Assembly: GCA_964554535.1 (NCBI GenBank)
Contig: CAZKPB010000010.1
Location: forward strand, 19,636 to 83,635
Length of the DNA: 64,000 bases
Origin: DMER64 sp964554535
Lineage (GTDB): Bacteria; Bacteroidota; Bacteroidia; Bacteroidales; UBA932
Reading direction: 5' to 3'
How positions within the stretch are numbered: the stretch's first letter is position 1; each line of letters starts with the position of its first letter. Shown piece by piece: positions 34,977 through 43,659 of the stretch. A program made the position numbers and the translations under genes. The notes under the pieces were generated by a model. The model was not told the DNA's origin, ran no database searches, and worked only from the letters and a program-made list of their open reading frames with translations.

Positions 34977-36793
34977 GACTGAATCCCTAGTTCTTTTTGA
35001 TATTGTCCCAGCGTTTCCAGCAAGTTGTTCCGCACGCTGATAAAATGAGTGATTCCCGCCTTGACCAGGTCTTCCTTGCAGGCCGGTTCACCGGCAACCA
35101 CCACCCTGGCCGGATTGCCCGTAAGAGAAACTATCTGCGGTACGGCCTCGGCATATTCCTCATCGGAAGAGCAGGCCACAATCAGTTGCGCCCCGGATTC
35201 CAGTGCCGCCTTCACCCCTTCTTCAATGGTGGCAAACCGGTTGTTGTCAATTACCTTGATACCCGCCACCGCAAAGAAATTGGCCGAGAACTGCGCCCGG
35301 GCGCGACACATGGCCAAATTGCCGAAAGTCAGCAGAAAAGCCACCGGCTGCTTCCCGGAACGTTCTGTCCGCAGGCGCAAGGCCTCAAACGGAGCCGCAC
35401 CCCTTTGCGAATGTTCCAAGGCGTCAAGCGTCAGGGCATCGGGAGCCTGTTCGGAAAAATCGGGAAACTGATTCACACCCAGGAGCGATTCCCTGCGGGT
35501 TTCCAGCAATTTGGCCCGCTTGGCCACCGTAGTGGCAATATCACCGGGAATGCGTCCGGACAAGAAGTTGGCTACATAACCGCCGGAAGCCGACAGTTCC
35601 GTGTATTGTTCCATACAGGCCTGCAGCAATGATTTGGTAAGGTTTTCCACGTAGTACGAGCCACCCGCGGGATCCGCAATCTTATTCAGATGAGACTCTT
35701 CCTTCAAAATGATTTGCGTGTTGCGGGCCAACCTGCGGCTGAAGTCATTGCCGCCGCCCAAAGCGTAATCAAACGGCAACACTTCCAGGGAATCCACCCC
35801 CGCCATTGCGGCCGACATTGCCTCGGTGGTACCTCTTAATAAATTCACGTAACGGTCATACACCGTCTGGTTCCAAGTACCGGTAACGGCATGTATCCGG
35901 CATTTGGGGCAATCATTCCCCTTTAATCCGTGCGCTTCCATCAATCGGGCCCATCCCAGGCGCAATACCCTGAATTTTGCCATTTCCATAAAGTAATTGA
36001 CACTGACCCCCATTTGAAAATACAGGGAGGAAGCGGCTACTGAAGCCGGAATATTGCGGGCACACAAGACTTCCATCACCTGTGAAGCGATGGACAGGGA
36101 ATACACCAGTTCCTGCAACACACCGGCCCCCATATTGTTGAAAAGATAGCCCCCCACTCCTATCACGCTTATGCCGGGATACCCTTCCGCATATTTTACA
36201 CAAGCGGCCGCAGAAGACCAAGCTTCTTCGGAAAAAGTATGCGTTCCCGTCATAAGACAGCGTACGGGGTCTGCCCCAAAACGTACCCTGAGGTTGTCCG
36301 GGTTCACACCGGGCAATCCGCGGACATATTCCATAAAATGCCGCAGGGTCTCCTCTGCGCCGCCGGAGAGATAATCAAACGCCACCGGGGTAACGGAAAG
36401 GTCTATGTTTTTAAACAGGACGGCCAGTTGGGCCACTGTATGAGAGTGATCGGGATCCACGGCAAAACCCACACCGTCGGCACCTCTTCTCAAGGCGTCC
36501 AGCGCTTGGGCGTTGGCTTCTTCCAAACAGCCCTTTGCAGTAAATGTCTGGTGGATGATCCAGTCGTTGGTTTCCTTGTTGCCTCTCGCGTAGGGATAGC
36601 TTCCGGGAGCCGCCTGCAGATAAGAAGTATCCGTAAGATCTTCTTCCCTGTAATAGGGCCTCACACAAAGGCCTTCCAGCGTTTTCCATACCAGTTTTTT
36701 CTGGTAGTCGGCACCTTTCAGGTCAGTGAGTATCTGCGCTTCCCATTCCTGAGTGGAGACCGGAGGAAACTCTTTGAATAATTTTTCTGCCAT
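34973..36793 (-). CDS. mutA: Methylmalonyl-CoA mutase, small (beta) subunit
   Basis: A 606-residue partner of MutB. FPPVSTQEWEAQILTDLKGADYQKKLVWKTLEG is the usual N-terminal region (given here as separate motifs FPPVSTQEW and KKLVWKTLEG within it). The barrel has ARNTQIILKEESHLNKIADPAGGSYYVE in shortened homology to MutB. The C-terminal B12-like domain lacks the D-x-H-x2-G motif, so it does not bind cobalamin, as expected for this subunit. ATG 36793 (MAEKLFKEF) is chosen over a Met three codons upstream. Confidence 0.95.
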   Translation of the reverse strand: MAEKLFKEFPPVSTQEWEAQILTDLKGADYQKKLVWKTLEGLCVRPYYREEDLTDTSYLQAAPGSYPYARGNKETNDWIIHQTFTAKGCLEEANAQALDALRRGADGVGFAVDPDHSHTVAQLAVLFKNIDLSVTPVAFDYLSGGAEETLRHFMEYVRGLPGVNPDNLRVRFGADPVRCLMTGTHTFSEEAWSSAAACVKYAEGYPGISVIGVGGYLFNNMGAGVLQELVYSLSIASQVMEVLCARNIPASVAASSLYFQMGVSVNYFMEMAKFRVLRLGWARLMEAHGLKGNDCPKCRIHAVTGTWNQTVYDRYVNLLRGTTEAMSAAMAGVDSLEVLPFDYALGGGNDFSRRLARNTQIILKEESHLNKIADPAGGSYYVENLTKSLLQACMEQYTELSASGGYVANFLSGRIPGDIATTVAKRAKLLETRRESLLGVNQFPDFSEQAPDALTLDALEHSQRGAAPFEALRLRTERSGKQPVAFLLTFGNLAMCRARAQFSANFFAVAGIKVIDNNRFATIEEGVKAALESGAQLIVACSSDEEYAEAVPQIVSLTGNPARVVVAGEPACKEDLVKAGITHFISVRNNLLETLGQYQKELGIQS

Positions 36794-36832
36794 ATAGGTC
36801 AATATCTAATAATTCATAAGCTTTTTGCGACG

Positions 36833-36865
36833 CAAAAGTAATAAAATGATTTAATTCAATCCAAA
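36833..36865 (-). promoter_or_regulatory. Promoter for mutA-mutB
   Basis: On the minus strand: TTTG (plus 36862-36865), 21 bases, TACTTTTG (plus 36833-36840), then 39 bases to the mutA ATG. The -33 part lies inside the 3' end of hutU. This suggests that mutAB can be transcribed separately from hutU. Confidence 0.65.
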
Positions 36866-38832
36866 ATGTTTACAATATCGTCGTCAACCAAGTTGGGTAA
36901 CGTGACTTTCAGGTCCGGATTGGCTTCCATAGCCCGCCGGGCGGCAAACATTGCACCGCTGTTACGCGCCCAGGCGCGGCGGGCAATCCCGTTATTCACA
37001 TCCCAGTACAGCATGTTTTTGATGCGGCGGTCCGCGTCTTCACTGCCGTCTATCACCATCCCGAACCCACCGTTGATGACTTCGCCCCAACCCACGCCGC
37101 CGCCGTTGTGCAGCGACACCCAGGTAGCCCCGCGAAAGGCATCTCCAATCACGTTCTGCACCGCCATATCGGCCGTAAAGGCTGACCCGTCATAGATGTT
37201 GGATGTTTCCCGGTAAGGCGAGTCGGTACCCGAGACGTCGTGATGGTCCCGACCCAGCACAATGGGGGCCTTCACGCGACCTTCCCGGATGGCCCGGTTC
37301 ATTTCCAGAGCTATTTCAATACGACCCTGCGCATCGGCATACAAGATACGCGCCTGCGAGCCCACTACCAGTTTGTTCACCGCCGCCTCCTTAATCCAAT
37401 GAATGTTGTCTTTGAGTTGTCCCTGAATTTCAGCGGGAGCCGTTTTGAGCAGACGTTCCTGCACTTCAACCGCAATGCGGTCCGTTTCTGCCAGGTCTTC
37501 CGCCAGAGAAGAAGTACATACCCAGCGGTAGGGGCCAAAACCGTAATCAAAATACAGAGGACCCATAATATCCTGCACATAGGAAGGATAACGGAACCGG
37601 CGGTCTTCCTTCAGCACATCGGCTCCGGCACGCGAAGATTCAAGCAGGAAGGCATTGCCATAATCAAAGAAATACATTCCCCTTGAAGACAATAGGTTAA
37701 TGGCGTCAATTTGCCGCCGCAAACTCTCACGGACCGCTTCCTTGAAATGCTCGGGCTCCTGCGCCATCATCCGGTTGGATTCCTCAAAAGTCAAACCGGC
37801 CGGATAATAACCGCCGGCCCAGGGATTGTGGAGGCTGGTTTGGTCAGAACCCAATTCCACAACAATATCTTCTTTGGCCAGACGCTCCCACAAATCCACC
37901 ACGTTTCCCAGATACGCCAGCGAGACGGCCTCACCGGCCGCCTTGGCCCGGCGGATGCGCTCCAGAAGTGGGTTCAGGCAGTCATATACCTCGTCCACCC
38001 AGCCTTGCTCATAGCGTTTTTGTACCGCCTTGGGATTCACCTCGGCCACTACCCCAACTACTCCGGCTATACGGGCGGCTTTGGGCTGAGCGCCTGACAT
38101 TCCCCCCAAACCGCTGGATACAAACAGTTTACCTTTTGTTCCCGGGACACCGTGGCGGCGTGCCGCATTAAGTATGGTAATGGTGGTACCGTGTACAATA
38201 CCCTGTGGTCCAATGTACATAAAAGAGCCGGCCGTCATCTGGCCGTACTGCGATACCCCCATGGCATTGAATCGTTCCCAGTTGTCCTGTGAGGAATAAT
38301 TGGGGATAACCATGCCGTTGGTAATGACCAGACGGGGAGCGTCCTTGTGCGAAGGGAACAATCCCAGGGGATGACCCGAATACAGTACCAGCGTCTGCGT
38401 ATCGGTCATTTCAGACAAGTATTTCATACACAGACGGTATTGGGCCCAATTTTGGAAAATGGCGCCGTTACCGCCATATATTATAAGCTCGTGCGGGTGC
38501 TGGGCCACCGCCACATCCAGGTTGTTATTGAGCATCAGCATAATGGCGGCCGCCTGCCGACATTTGGCGGGATATGCGTCTATGTTTTTGGCACTCAGCG
38601 GTTCATCGGGACGGTAACGGTACATGTAGATGCGGCCGTAGGTTTTCAATTCTTCCGCAAATTCGGGAGCCAGCACTTTGTGCTGTGAAGCGGGAAAATA
38701 CCTCAACGCATTGCGCAACGCCAGTTTTTTTTCTTCTTTGGTGAGGATGTCCTTACGCTTGGGGGCGTGATTAATTTGCGGGTCAAAGGTCTTAGCCGCA
38801 GGAATTTGAGCAGGAATACCTTCTGTTAGCAT
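36856..38832 (-). CDS. hutU: Urocanate hydratase
   Basis: A 658-residue NAD+-dependent lyase that converts urocanate to imidazolonepropionate in histidine breakdown. Family signatures include YGGNGAIFQNWAQYR, LYSGHPLGLFPS, SGLGGMSGAQPKA (NAD binding), VELGSDQTSLHNPWAGGYYPAG and GRDHHDVSGTDSPYRET. The length exceeds that of proteobacterial HutU (about 555) and fits the Bacteroidetes form. ATG 38832 is chosen because it follows a -7 element at a normal distance. No hutH, hutI or ftcD is present in the window. Confidence 0.94.
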   Translation of the reverse strand: MLTEGIPAQIPAAKTFDPQINHAPKRKDILTKEEKKLALRNALRYFPASQHKVLAPEFAEELKTYGRIYMYRYRPDEPLSAKNIDAYPAKCRQAAAIMLMLNNNLDVAVAQHPHELIIYGGNGAIFQNWAQYRLCMKYLSEMTDTQTLVLYSGHPLGLFPSHKDAPRLVITNGMVIPNYSSQDNWERFNAMGVSQYGQMTAGSFMYIGPQGIVHGTTITILNAARRHGVPGTKGKLFVSSGLGGMSGAQPKAARIAGVVGVVAEVNPKAVQKRYEQGWVDEVYDCLNPLLERIRRAKAAGEAVSLAYLGNVVDLWERLAKEDIVVELGSDQTSLHNPWAGGYYPAGLTFEESNRMMAQEPEHFKEAVRESLRRQIDAINLLSSRGMYFFDYGNAFLLESSRAGADVLKEDRRFRYPSYVQDIMGPLYFDYGFGPYRWVCTSSLAEDLAETDRIAVEVQERLLKTAPAEIQGQLKDNIHWIKEAAVNKLVVGSQARILYADAQGRIEIALEMNRAIREGRVKAPIVLGRDHHDVSGTDSPYRETSNIYDGSAFTADMAVQNVIGDAFRGATWVSLHNGGGVGWGEVINGGFGMVIDGSEDADRRIKNMLYWDVNNGIARRAWARNSGAMFAARRAMEANPDLKVTLPNLVDDDIVNILD

Positions 38833-38853
38833 ATTTTGGGATTTTAATGTCCA

Positions 38854-38861
38854 CAAATATA
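38854..38861 (-). promoter_or_regulatory. -7 promoter element for hutU
   Basis: On the minus strand TATATTTG, 21 bases before the hutU ATG. It is divergent from the rpsU promoter 10 bases away. Confidence 0.6.
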
Positions 38862-38871
38862 CGTTGAAGAG

Positions 38872-38901
38872 TTTGATTTCCCGATTTTTTGTCTACTTTT
38901 G
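38872..38901 (+). promoter_or_regulatory. Bacteroidetes-type promoter for rpsU
   Basis: TTTG (38872-38875), 18 bases, TACTTTTG (38894-38901), then 30 bases to the rpsU ATG. Confidence 0.75.
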
Positions 38902-38914
38902 CAGCCCGTAACAA

Positions 38915-38923
38915 AAGGAGGTG
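38915..38923 (+). promoter_or_regulatory. Exceptionally strong Shine-Dalgarno of rpsU
   Basis: AAGGAGGTG, a nearly full complement of the 16S rRNA tail, eight bases before the rpsU ATG. Most genes in this window have no Shine-Dalgarno at all. In Flavobacterium, bS21 helps hide the anti-Shine-Dalgarno, and rpsU carries a strong one that allows feedback by bS21-free ribosomes; this site fits that model. Confidence 0.85.
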
Positions 38924-38931
38924 TCTGCATT

Positions 38932-39123
38932 ATGATTATAGTACCCATTAAAGAAGGCGAAAACATAGAACGAGCATTAAAGAAATTCAAACGCAAATTT
39001 GAAAAGACCGGTATTGTACGCGAACTGCGCAATCGTCAAACCTTCTCCAAACCCTCCATCAAAGCACGCGATGAAAGGAAGAAAGCCATTTACAAACAAC
39101 ATATGCAAATCACCGAGGAATAA
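38932..39123 (+). CDS. rpsU: 30S ribosomal protein bS21
   Basis: A 63-residue very basic ribosomal protein: MIIVPIKEGENIERALKKF at the start and a long helix ending ITEE. Size and sequence match Bacteroidetes bS21. ATG 38932 is set by the strong Shine-Dalgarno eight bases upstream. It is followed by a terminator, then by a Xer-type recombinase and hpf, the order also seen in Bacteroides. Confidence 0.97.
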   Translation: MIIVPIKEGENIERALKKFKRKFEKTGIVRELRNRQTFSKPSIKARDERKKAIYKQHMQITEE

Positions 39124-39143
39124 TTTTCCTTCTCATAAATTCT

Positions 39144-39173
39144 AAAAAGCAACCGAAAATCGGTTGCTTTTTT
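39144..39173 (+). terminator. Rho-independent terminator after rpsU
   Basis: A perfect 13-base-pair hairpin: AAAAAGCAACCGA (39144-39156), loop AAA, TCGGTTGCTTTTT (39160-39172), running into a T tract. It lies 20 bases after the rpsU stop and 35 bases before the recombinase ATG. Confidence 0.9.
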
Positions 39174-39207
39174 GTATCTTGCAACTGAATCATTCAGTCG
39201 TTCTGTT

Positions 39208-40113
39208 ATGACCGGAAATCCCATAAGCATTCAGTCCTTTTTGGAGTATCTGCACGCCCAAAAGCGTTACGCTGCAAGGACCATAGCCATCTATTCCGGG
39301 GTGCTGGAAGAATTTTACACCTATATGGACTTCCCGTTGGCCGAAGCGGACAATGCCCGGTATATGCAACAGGCAGACCTATCCCGGCTCAGACAGTACA
39401 CGGCTTCGCTGCTGGAGCGTTCCCTGAGCAGTGCCAGTGTATACCAGCGCCTGTCGGCCCTGAGTTCTTATTGCAAATACCTGGTAGAGATGCAGGTGTT
39501 ACCTGACAATCCGCTGACCTTGCTCGTACGTCCCAAAAAGGCACAGCGGCTACCCGAATTTTACACGGAAAACGCCCTGGCCACTCTACCGGCCCTGCAG
39601 GAAAGCGGTGACAAAACGGACCTGATGATACGCCTATTATACCTTACCGGAATACGCCGTGCCGAATTGGCGGGCATACGCATACGCGATATCGATTTTG
39701 ATCGCAGCGTGTTACGTGTCACGGGGAAGGGGAACAAGCAACGGGACATCCCTCTGACCCCCGCTTTGGTCCAGGATTTGCAAGAATATCTGACGGTGCG
39801 AGAAGAGGATTTCCATAAGAATGGAATCGATTCCGAGTGGTTATTTTATTGCAAGAACGGGAATCCTCTTCCTCTCACTACAATCAGCAAAATGATACAC
39901 GCACGCTTGGCTCAGGACCCCTGCCTCACGGGGAAAAAATCCCCGCACATATTGCGCCACTCTCTGGCCACCCATTTGCTCAACCGGGGAGCGGACCTCA
40001 ACAGCATCAAAGAATTGTTGGGGCATTCGTCGCTGGCCGCCACGCAGGTATATACCCACAATACGTTTGAATCTCTTAAAAAGACATACAACAAAGCACA
40101 TCCACGGGCGTAA
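39208..40113 (+). CDS. Tyrosine recombinase, XerC/XerD type
   Basis: A 301-residue site-specific recombinase with an N-terminal SAM-like core-binding domain (about 8-95) and a catalytic domain. All catalytic residues are in place: R150 (TGIRRAEL), K174 (TGKGNKQ), H247 and R250 (SPHILRHSLATHLL), H273 (LGHSS) and nucleophile Y282 (QVYTHN). Length and its fixed place between rpsU and hpf indicate the chromosomal dimer-resolution enzyme rather than a mobile-element integrase. Whether it is the XerC or the XerD partner is not clear. ATG 39208 gives normal length. Confidence 0.9.
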   Translation: MTGNPISIQSFLEYLHAQKRYAARTIAIYSGVLEEFYTYMDFPLAEADNARYMQQADLSRLRQYTASLLERSLSSASVYQRLSALSSYCKYLVEMQVLPDNPLTLLVRPKKAQRLPEFYTENALATLPALQESGDKTDLMIRLLYLTGIRRAELAGIRIRDIDFDRSVLRVTGKGNKQRDIPLTPALVQDLQEYLTVREEDFHKNGIDSEWLFYCKNGNPLPLTTISKMIHARLAQDPCLTGKKSPHILRHSLATHLLNRGADLNSIKELLGHSSLAATQVYTHNTFESLKKTYNKAHPRA

Positions 40114-40162
40114 ACCCCTATGGATGACCATATTTATTAATAGTTAAAAATGGAGGTTTATT

Positions 40163-40456
40163 ATGGACATTAGAGTTGAATCCGTTAAATTCGACGCCGA
40201 CAAGAAACTACTGGATTTTATTGACGACAAAGTAGGTAAGTTGGATAAATTCTTTGAAGCCATTGTCGGAATTGAAGTGACACTCTCTTTGGTTCCGGGA
40301 CATGAAAACAAAAAAGCGGTCATTCATGTAAAAATCCCCGGAAACGATTTACTGGCAGAACGCGTCTGCCCCACTTTTGAGGAAGCCATTGCCTCCGGAG
40401 TGGACGTCCTTAAAGCAAATCTCAAAAAGTCCAAAGAAAAAATGCGCCAAGCATAA
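40163..40456 (+). CDS. hpf: Ribosome hibernation promoting factor, short form
   Basis: A 97-residue HPF/RaiA-family protein: MDIRVESVKFDADKKLLDFI, then VEVTLSLVPG-like IEVTLSLVPG and a lysine-rich end. It has only the ribosome-binding beta-alpha domain, without the C-terminal dimerisation domain of long HPF. Unlike most genes here, it has a GGAGG Shine-Dalgarno (40152-40156), six bases before the ATG. Its stop codon is built into a hairpin shared with the convergent atpG. Confidence 0.93.
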   Translation: MDIRVESVKFDADKKLLDFIDDKVGKLDKFFEAIVGIEVTLSLVPGHENKKAVIHVKIPGNDLLAERVCPTFEEAIASGVDVLKANLKKSKEKMRQA

Positions 40457-40492
40457 CCTTAAGGGCCGCTGCAGGCCCGCCGCACAAGGTTA
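40454..40492. terminator. Nested hairpin shared by the convergent hpf and atpG ends
   Basis: TAACCTT (40454-40460) pairs with AAGGTTA (40486-40492), and inside it GGGCC (40463-40467) pairs with GGCCC (40474-40478). The outer arms contain both stop codons. No T tract follows immediately on the plus side; on the minus side a T-rich stretch begins about ten bases later. It may serve as a bidirectional end signal. Confidence 0.5.
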
Positions 40493-41470
40493 ATTCTCGG
40501 AACCGCCGGCAATGTCCAACAATTCGTTTGTAATGGCTTGCTGGCGGCTCTTGTTATACAGAACCGTCAGTTCGGATATGAGGTCCTCGGCATTTTCGGT
40601 AGCCACCTTCATGGCCATGGTGCGGGCGGCGTGTTCGGACGCATTGGCGTCCAACACGGCCCTGAAGACTCTGAAGCGCATTACTTTGGGCAGCAGCAGA
40701 TCCATAAGTTGCTGACGGTCGGGTTCAATGATGTACTCGGAAATGGGACGCTGCCCGGAATCGGCCATGCGTTGTCTGGAAGGAATTATTACACCCTGTT
40801 TTCCGTGCAGTTCACGGCCGTAGGAAGGATTGTCCAGCGTAATCTCATAAAGCGGGAAGGGCAGAAAAACGCTCCTTTCTATCTCCTGAACCGCCATATT
40901 CTTGAAATGATAAAACAACAATTCCACCTTGTCCACCCTTCCGCGCAGGTATTCAATGCCCAAACGCCGCGACAAAGTGGAACAGGATTCGTAATGCAGG
41001 TTGGAAATCAGTCCCTCAAACTGCCGGCTCATCCGACACCCCGTTTTCTCTGCGGCCTGCACCATTTTCTTTCCCACCGGATACAGGGTAATGTTTTCAC
41101 GAGGCAAATCCTGATAGTCCGCCAGCGTTTTCTGCAACATCTTGGCCATATTGGAATTGTAGGCCCCGCACAGGCCCGAGTCGGACGCCATCACTACAAG
41201 GGCCACCTGTTTGACTTCCCTGTCCTTCACAAAGGGGGACTGCATCAGCGGCTTCAAATTGCTGGGATATCCCTGCGCGTCCAACTGCATTTCCTGCTCA
41301 AAAAACGAAGCAAAAATGTAATACAGCTGCTCTTCGTAGGGCAGCATATTGCCTAGTGCGGTCTGGGCCATGTGCAATTTGGCCGAGGAAACCATCTGCA
41401 TGGCGGAAGTAATCTTCTGCGTACTGCGAATGGAATTGATTCTCCGTTTTACTTCCTTAAGCGAGGGCAT
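40490..41470 (-). CDS. atpG: ATP synthase F1 gamma subunit
   Basis: A 326-residue rotor shaft subunit. The N-terminal coiled-coil begins MPSLKEVKRRINSIRSTQKI, and the C-terminal helix contains MAMKVATENAEDLISELTVLYNKSRQ. It is somewhat longer than the E. coli protein (287). Last gene of the ATP synthase operon, eight bases after atpA. Confidence 0.95.
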   Translation of the reverse strand: MPSLKEVKRRINSIRSTQKITSAMQMVSSAKLHMAQTALGNMLPYEEQLYYIFASFFEQEMQLDAQGYPSNLKPLMQSPFVKDREVKQVALVVMASDSGLCGAYNSNMAKMLQKTLADYQDLPRENITLYPVGKKMVQAAEKTGCRMSRQFEGLISNLHYESCSTLSRRLGIEYLRGRVDKVELLFYHFKNMAVQEIERSVFLPFPLYEITLDNPSYGRELHGKQGVIIPSRQRMADSGQRPISEYIIEPDRQQLMDLLLPKVMRFRVFRAVLDANASEHAARTMAMKVATENAEDLISELTVLYNKSRQQAITNELLDIAGGSEN

Positions 41471-41478
41471 AACGTATT

Positions 41479-43053
41479 TTACAATTTAATGGAAGACGCC
41501 ACCTGTTCCAGCACCGCAGTGACTTCCGGGTTGATGATTCCCCGGCTGAGCGGCTCCAGTACGTCTTCTTTATGCTGTTGCCGCAATACGGCCAAAAAAT
41601 GCGTTTCAAAATCGTGCACTTTTTCTACAGGCACTGAGCGCAATAGTCCCTGCGTAGCGCAATACAATACGGCAATCTGTTCTTCCACGGGCATGGGACT
41701 GTACTGTTTCTGCACCAGCAGACGCGTATTTTTCTGTCCCTTGTTAATGGTAAACGCCGTCACGGAGTCCATCTCGCCGCCAAACTGGGTAAAGGCCTCC
41801 AGCTCACGGTACTGTGCCTGATCTATTTTCAGCGTGCCGGCCACTTTCTTCATGGCCTTCACCTGGGCATTGCCTCCCACTCGCGACACGGAAATCCCCA
41901 CATTGATGGCCGGGCGATTTCCCTGATTGAACAAATCCGTATCCAAAAAAATCTGACCGTCCGTAATGGAAATCACATTGGTGGGAATATAGGCGGAAAC
42001 GTCCCCTGCCTGGGTTTCAATAATGGGAAGCGCCGTAAGTGAACCACCGCCCTTGACCTTGCCTTTGAGTGATTCCGGGAGGTCATTCATTTGAGCGGCC
42101 ACCTGATCCTGGGCAATAATTTTGGCGGCCCTTTCCAGCAGACGGGAGTGCAGGTAAAAAACGTCTCCGGGATAAGCTTCACGACCCGAGGGACGGCGCA
42201 GAATCAGCGACACTTCACGGTAAGAAACCGCCTGTTTGGACAGGTCGTCGTAAACCACCAGCGCGTGACGGCCGGTATCCCGGTAAAATTCCCCGACGGC
42301 CGCTCCGGCAAACGGAGCAAAGTACTGCAAAGCCGCAGGGTCCGCCGCCGTGGCCGAGATTACCGTGGTATACTCCAGGGCCCCGTGTTCCTCCAGGGAA
42401 TGTACAATGGAGGCCACCGTAGAGCCTTTTTGTCCCACGGCCACGTAGATGCAATACACAGGCTTGCCCGCGAGGAAATTATCCCTCTGGTTGATGATGG
42501 TGTCAATGGCAATAGCCGTTTTCCCGGTCTGACGGTCGCCGATGATAAGTTCCCTCTGGCCTCGGCCAATAGGAATCATGGCGTCAATAGCCTTGATACC
42601 TGTCTGCAACGGTTCGTTGACCGGTTGACGGAAAATCACCCCGGGGGCCTTGCGCTCCAGCGGCATTTCCACGCGTTCCCCGGTAATGGGACCCTTGCCG
42701 TCCAAAGGCTCGCCCAACGGATTGATTACCCTGCCCAACAAGCCTTCTCCCACCCGGATACCGGCAATACGACCGGTCCGTTTTACGGTGTACCCTTCCT
42801 TAATCTGGTCTGTCGGACCCAGCAATACGGCCCCCACGTTGTCTTCTTCCAGATTCATCACAATGGCCATGATGCCGTTGTCAAACGTCAACAGTTCGTT
42901 GGCCTGCGTATTATAAAGCCCGTAAATACGGACTACCCCGTCACTCACCTGCAACACCACGCCTTTTTCTTCCCATTGCGCGCGGTTATCCAGCCCTTCC
43001 AGCTGCATACGCAGTATTTCAGACACTTCCGCAGGTTTTATGGTATTTGACAT
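41479..43053 (-). CDS. atpA: ATP synthase F1 alpha subunit
   Basis: A 524-residue non-catalytic nucleotide-binding subunit. The P-loop is GDRQTGKTAIA, with the arginine-finger region SRVGGNAQVKAMKKVAG and the N-terminal crown region preceded by EISEILR-like helix. Length is normal. It follows atpH with 21 bases between. Confidence 0.97.
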   Translation of the reverse strand: MSNTIKPAEVSEILRMQLEGLDNRAQWEEKGVVLQVSDGVVRIYGLYNTQANELLTFDNGIMAIVMNLEEDNVGAVLLGPTDQIKEGYTVKRTGRIAGIRVGEGLLGRVINPLGEPLDGKGPITGERVEMPLERKAPGVIFRQPVNEPLQTGIKAIDAMIPIGRGQRELIIGDRQTGKTAIAIDTIINQRDNFLAGKPVYCIYVAVGQKGSTVASIVHSLEEHGALEYTTVISATAADPAALQYFAPFAGAAVGEFYRDTGRHALVVYDDLSKQAVSYREVSLILRRPSGREAYPGDVFYLHSRLLERAAKIIAQDQVAAQMNDLPESLKGKVKGGGSLTALPIIETQAGDVSAYIPTNVISITDGQIFLDTDLFNQGNRPAINVGISVSRVGGNAQVKAMKKVAGTLKIDQAQYRELEAFTQFGGEMDSVTAFTINKGQKNTRLLVQKQYSPMPVEEQIAVLYCATQGLLRSVPVEKVHDFETHFLAVLRQQHKEDVLEPLSRGIINPEVTAVLEQVASSIKL

Positions 43054-43074
43054 AATTGACTCTTTTTTAAAGGA

Positions 43075-43659
43075 TTAATCGTATGCAATGTGCCATGCTT
43101 TACGGGCGCGCTGCAAGGCGGCGGCCACGGAAACATCCAGCACTTCCCGGTCCGTTTCCAGCCGGAATCCACCAATCAATTGAGGATCAATGGCATATTC
43201 CAACTCTATGGTACCGTTCTCTATGGCGCGGCTGCGCAACAACGCTTCCGCACGGAATGCCGTAGCCTTGTCCACGGCTACGGGCGTCACCAGCATCCCA
43301 TAGATAATGTGGTGCGCCTGTCTGTAAAGGTCTATGTACTGCAGGGCCACAGACTGCATAAGGTCCGCGCGGTTCTGCCGCAACAGCAGGGTAAAAAATC
43401 GGCCCAAGACCCCGGACGCCGGATCCATGGTCTCGTCTGGCGGGACACGCGGGTCACCGCCGCAGGCAGTCCACAAGACACCGGAGCGTTGTGCCACATC
43501 CAACAGGCGGTTATCCACCGCACCGCGCAGCGCGGGAGTATGCTGGTAACTATGGCAGAGGACTTTCATGTATTGGTATACTTCCCCGTCCACCGCCTTG
43601 TCATCGGCATAGCCCAACAGGGCTTTGGCATAACGTACGGCTACAATTCCGGTATTCAT
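43075..43659 (-). CDS. atpH: ATP synthase F1 delta subunit
   Basis: A 194-residue stator subunit (OSCP homologue). The start MNTGIVAVRYAKALLGYA and the late motif AIDPQLIGGFRLETDREVLDVSV are typical of delta subunits. It overlaps atpF by four bases. Confidence 0.92.
   Translation of the reverse strand: MNTGIVAVRYAKALLGYADDKAVDGEVYQYMKVLCHSYQHTPALRGAVDNRLLDVAQRSGVLWTACGGDPRVPPDETMDPASGVLGRFFTLLLRQNRADLMQSVALQYIDLYRQAHHIIYGMLVTPVAVDKATAFRAEALLRSRAIENGTIELEYAIDPQLIGGFRLETDREVLDVSVAAALQRARKAWHIAYD

Noticed and set aside
36794..36855. Cobalamin riboswitch before the methylmalonyl-CoA mutase genes
   Set aside because: The 62-base gap is too short for a B12 riboswitch and contains only the promoter.
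39208..40113. Integrase of a mobile element
   Set aside because: No attachment repeats, tRNA target or cargo genes are seen, and the rpsU-xer-hpf order is that of the chromosomal Xer recombinase in Bacteroidales.
42091..43050. Plus-strand open frame of 319 codons
   Set aside because: Antisense shadow of atpA.
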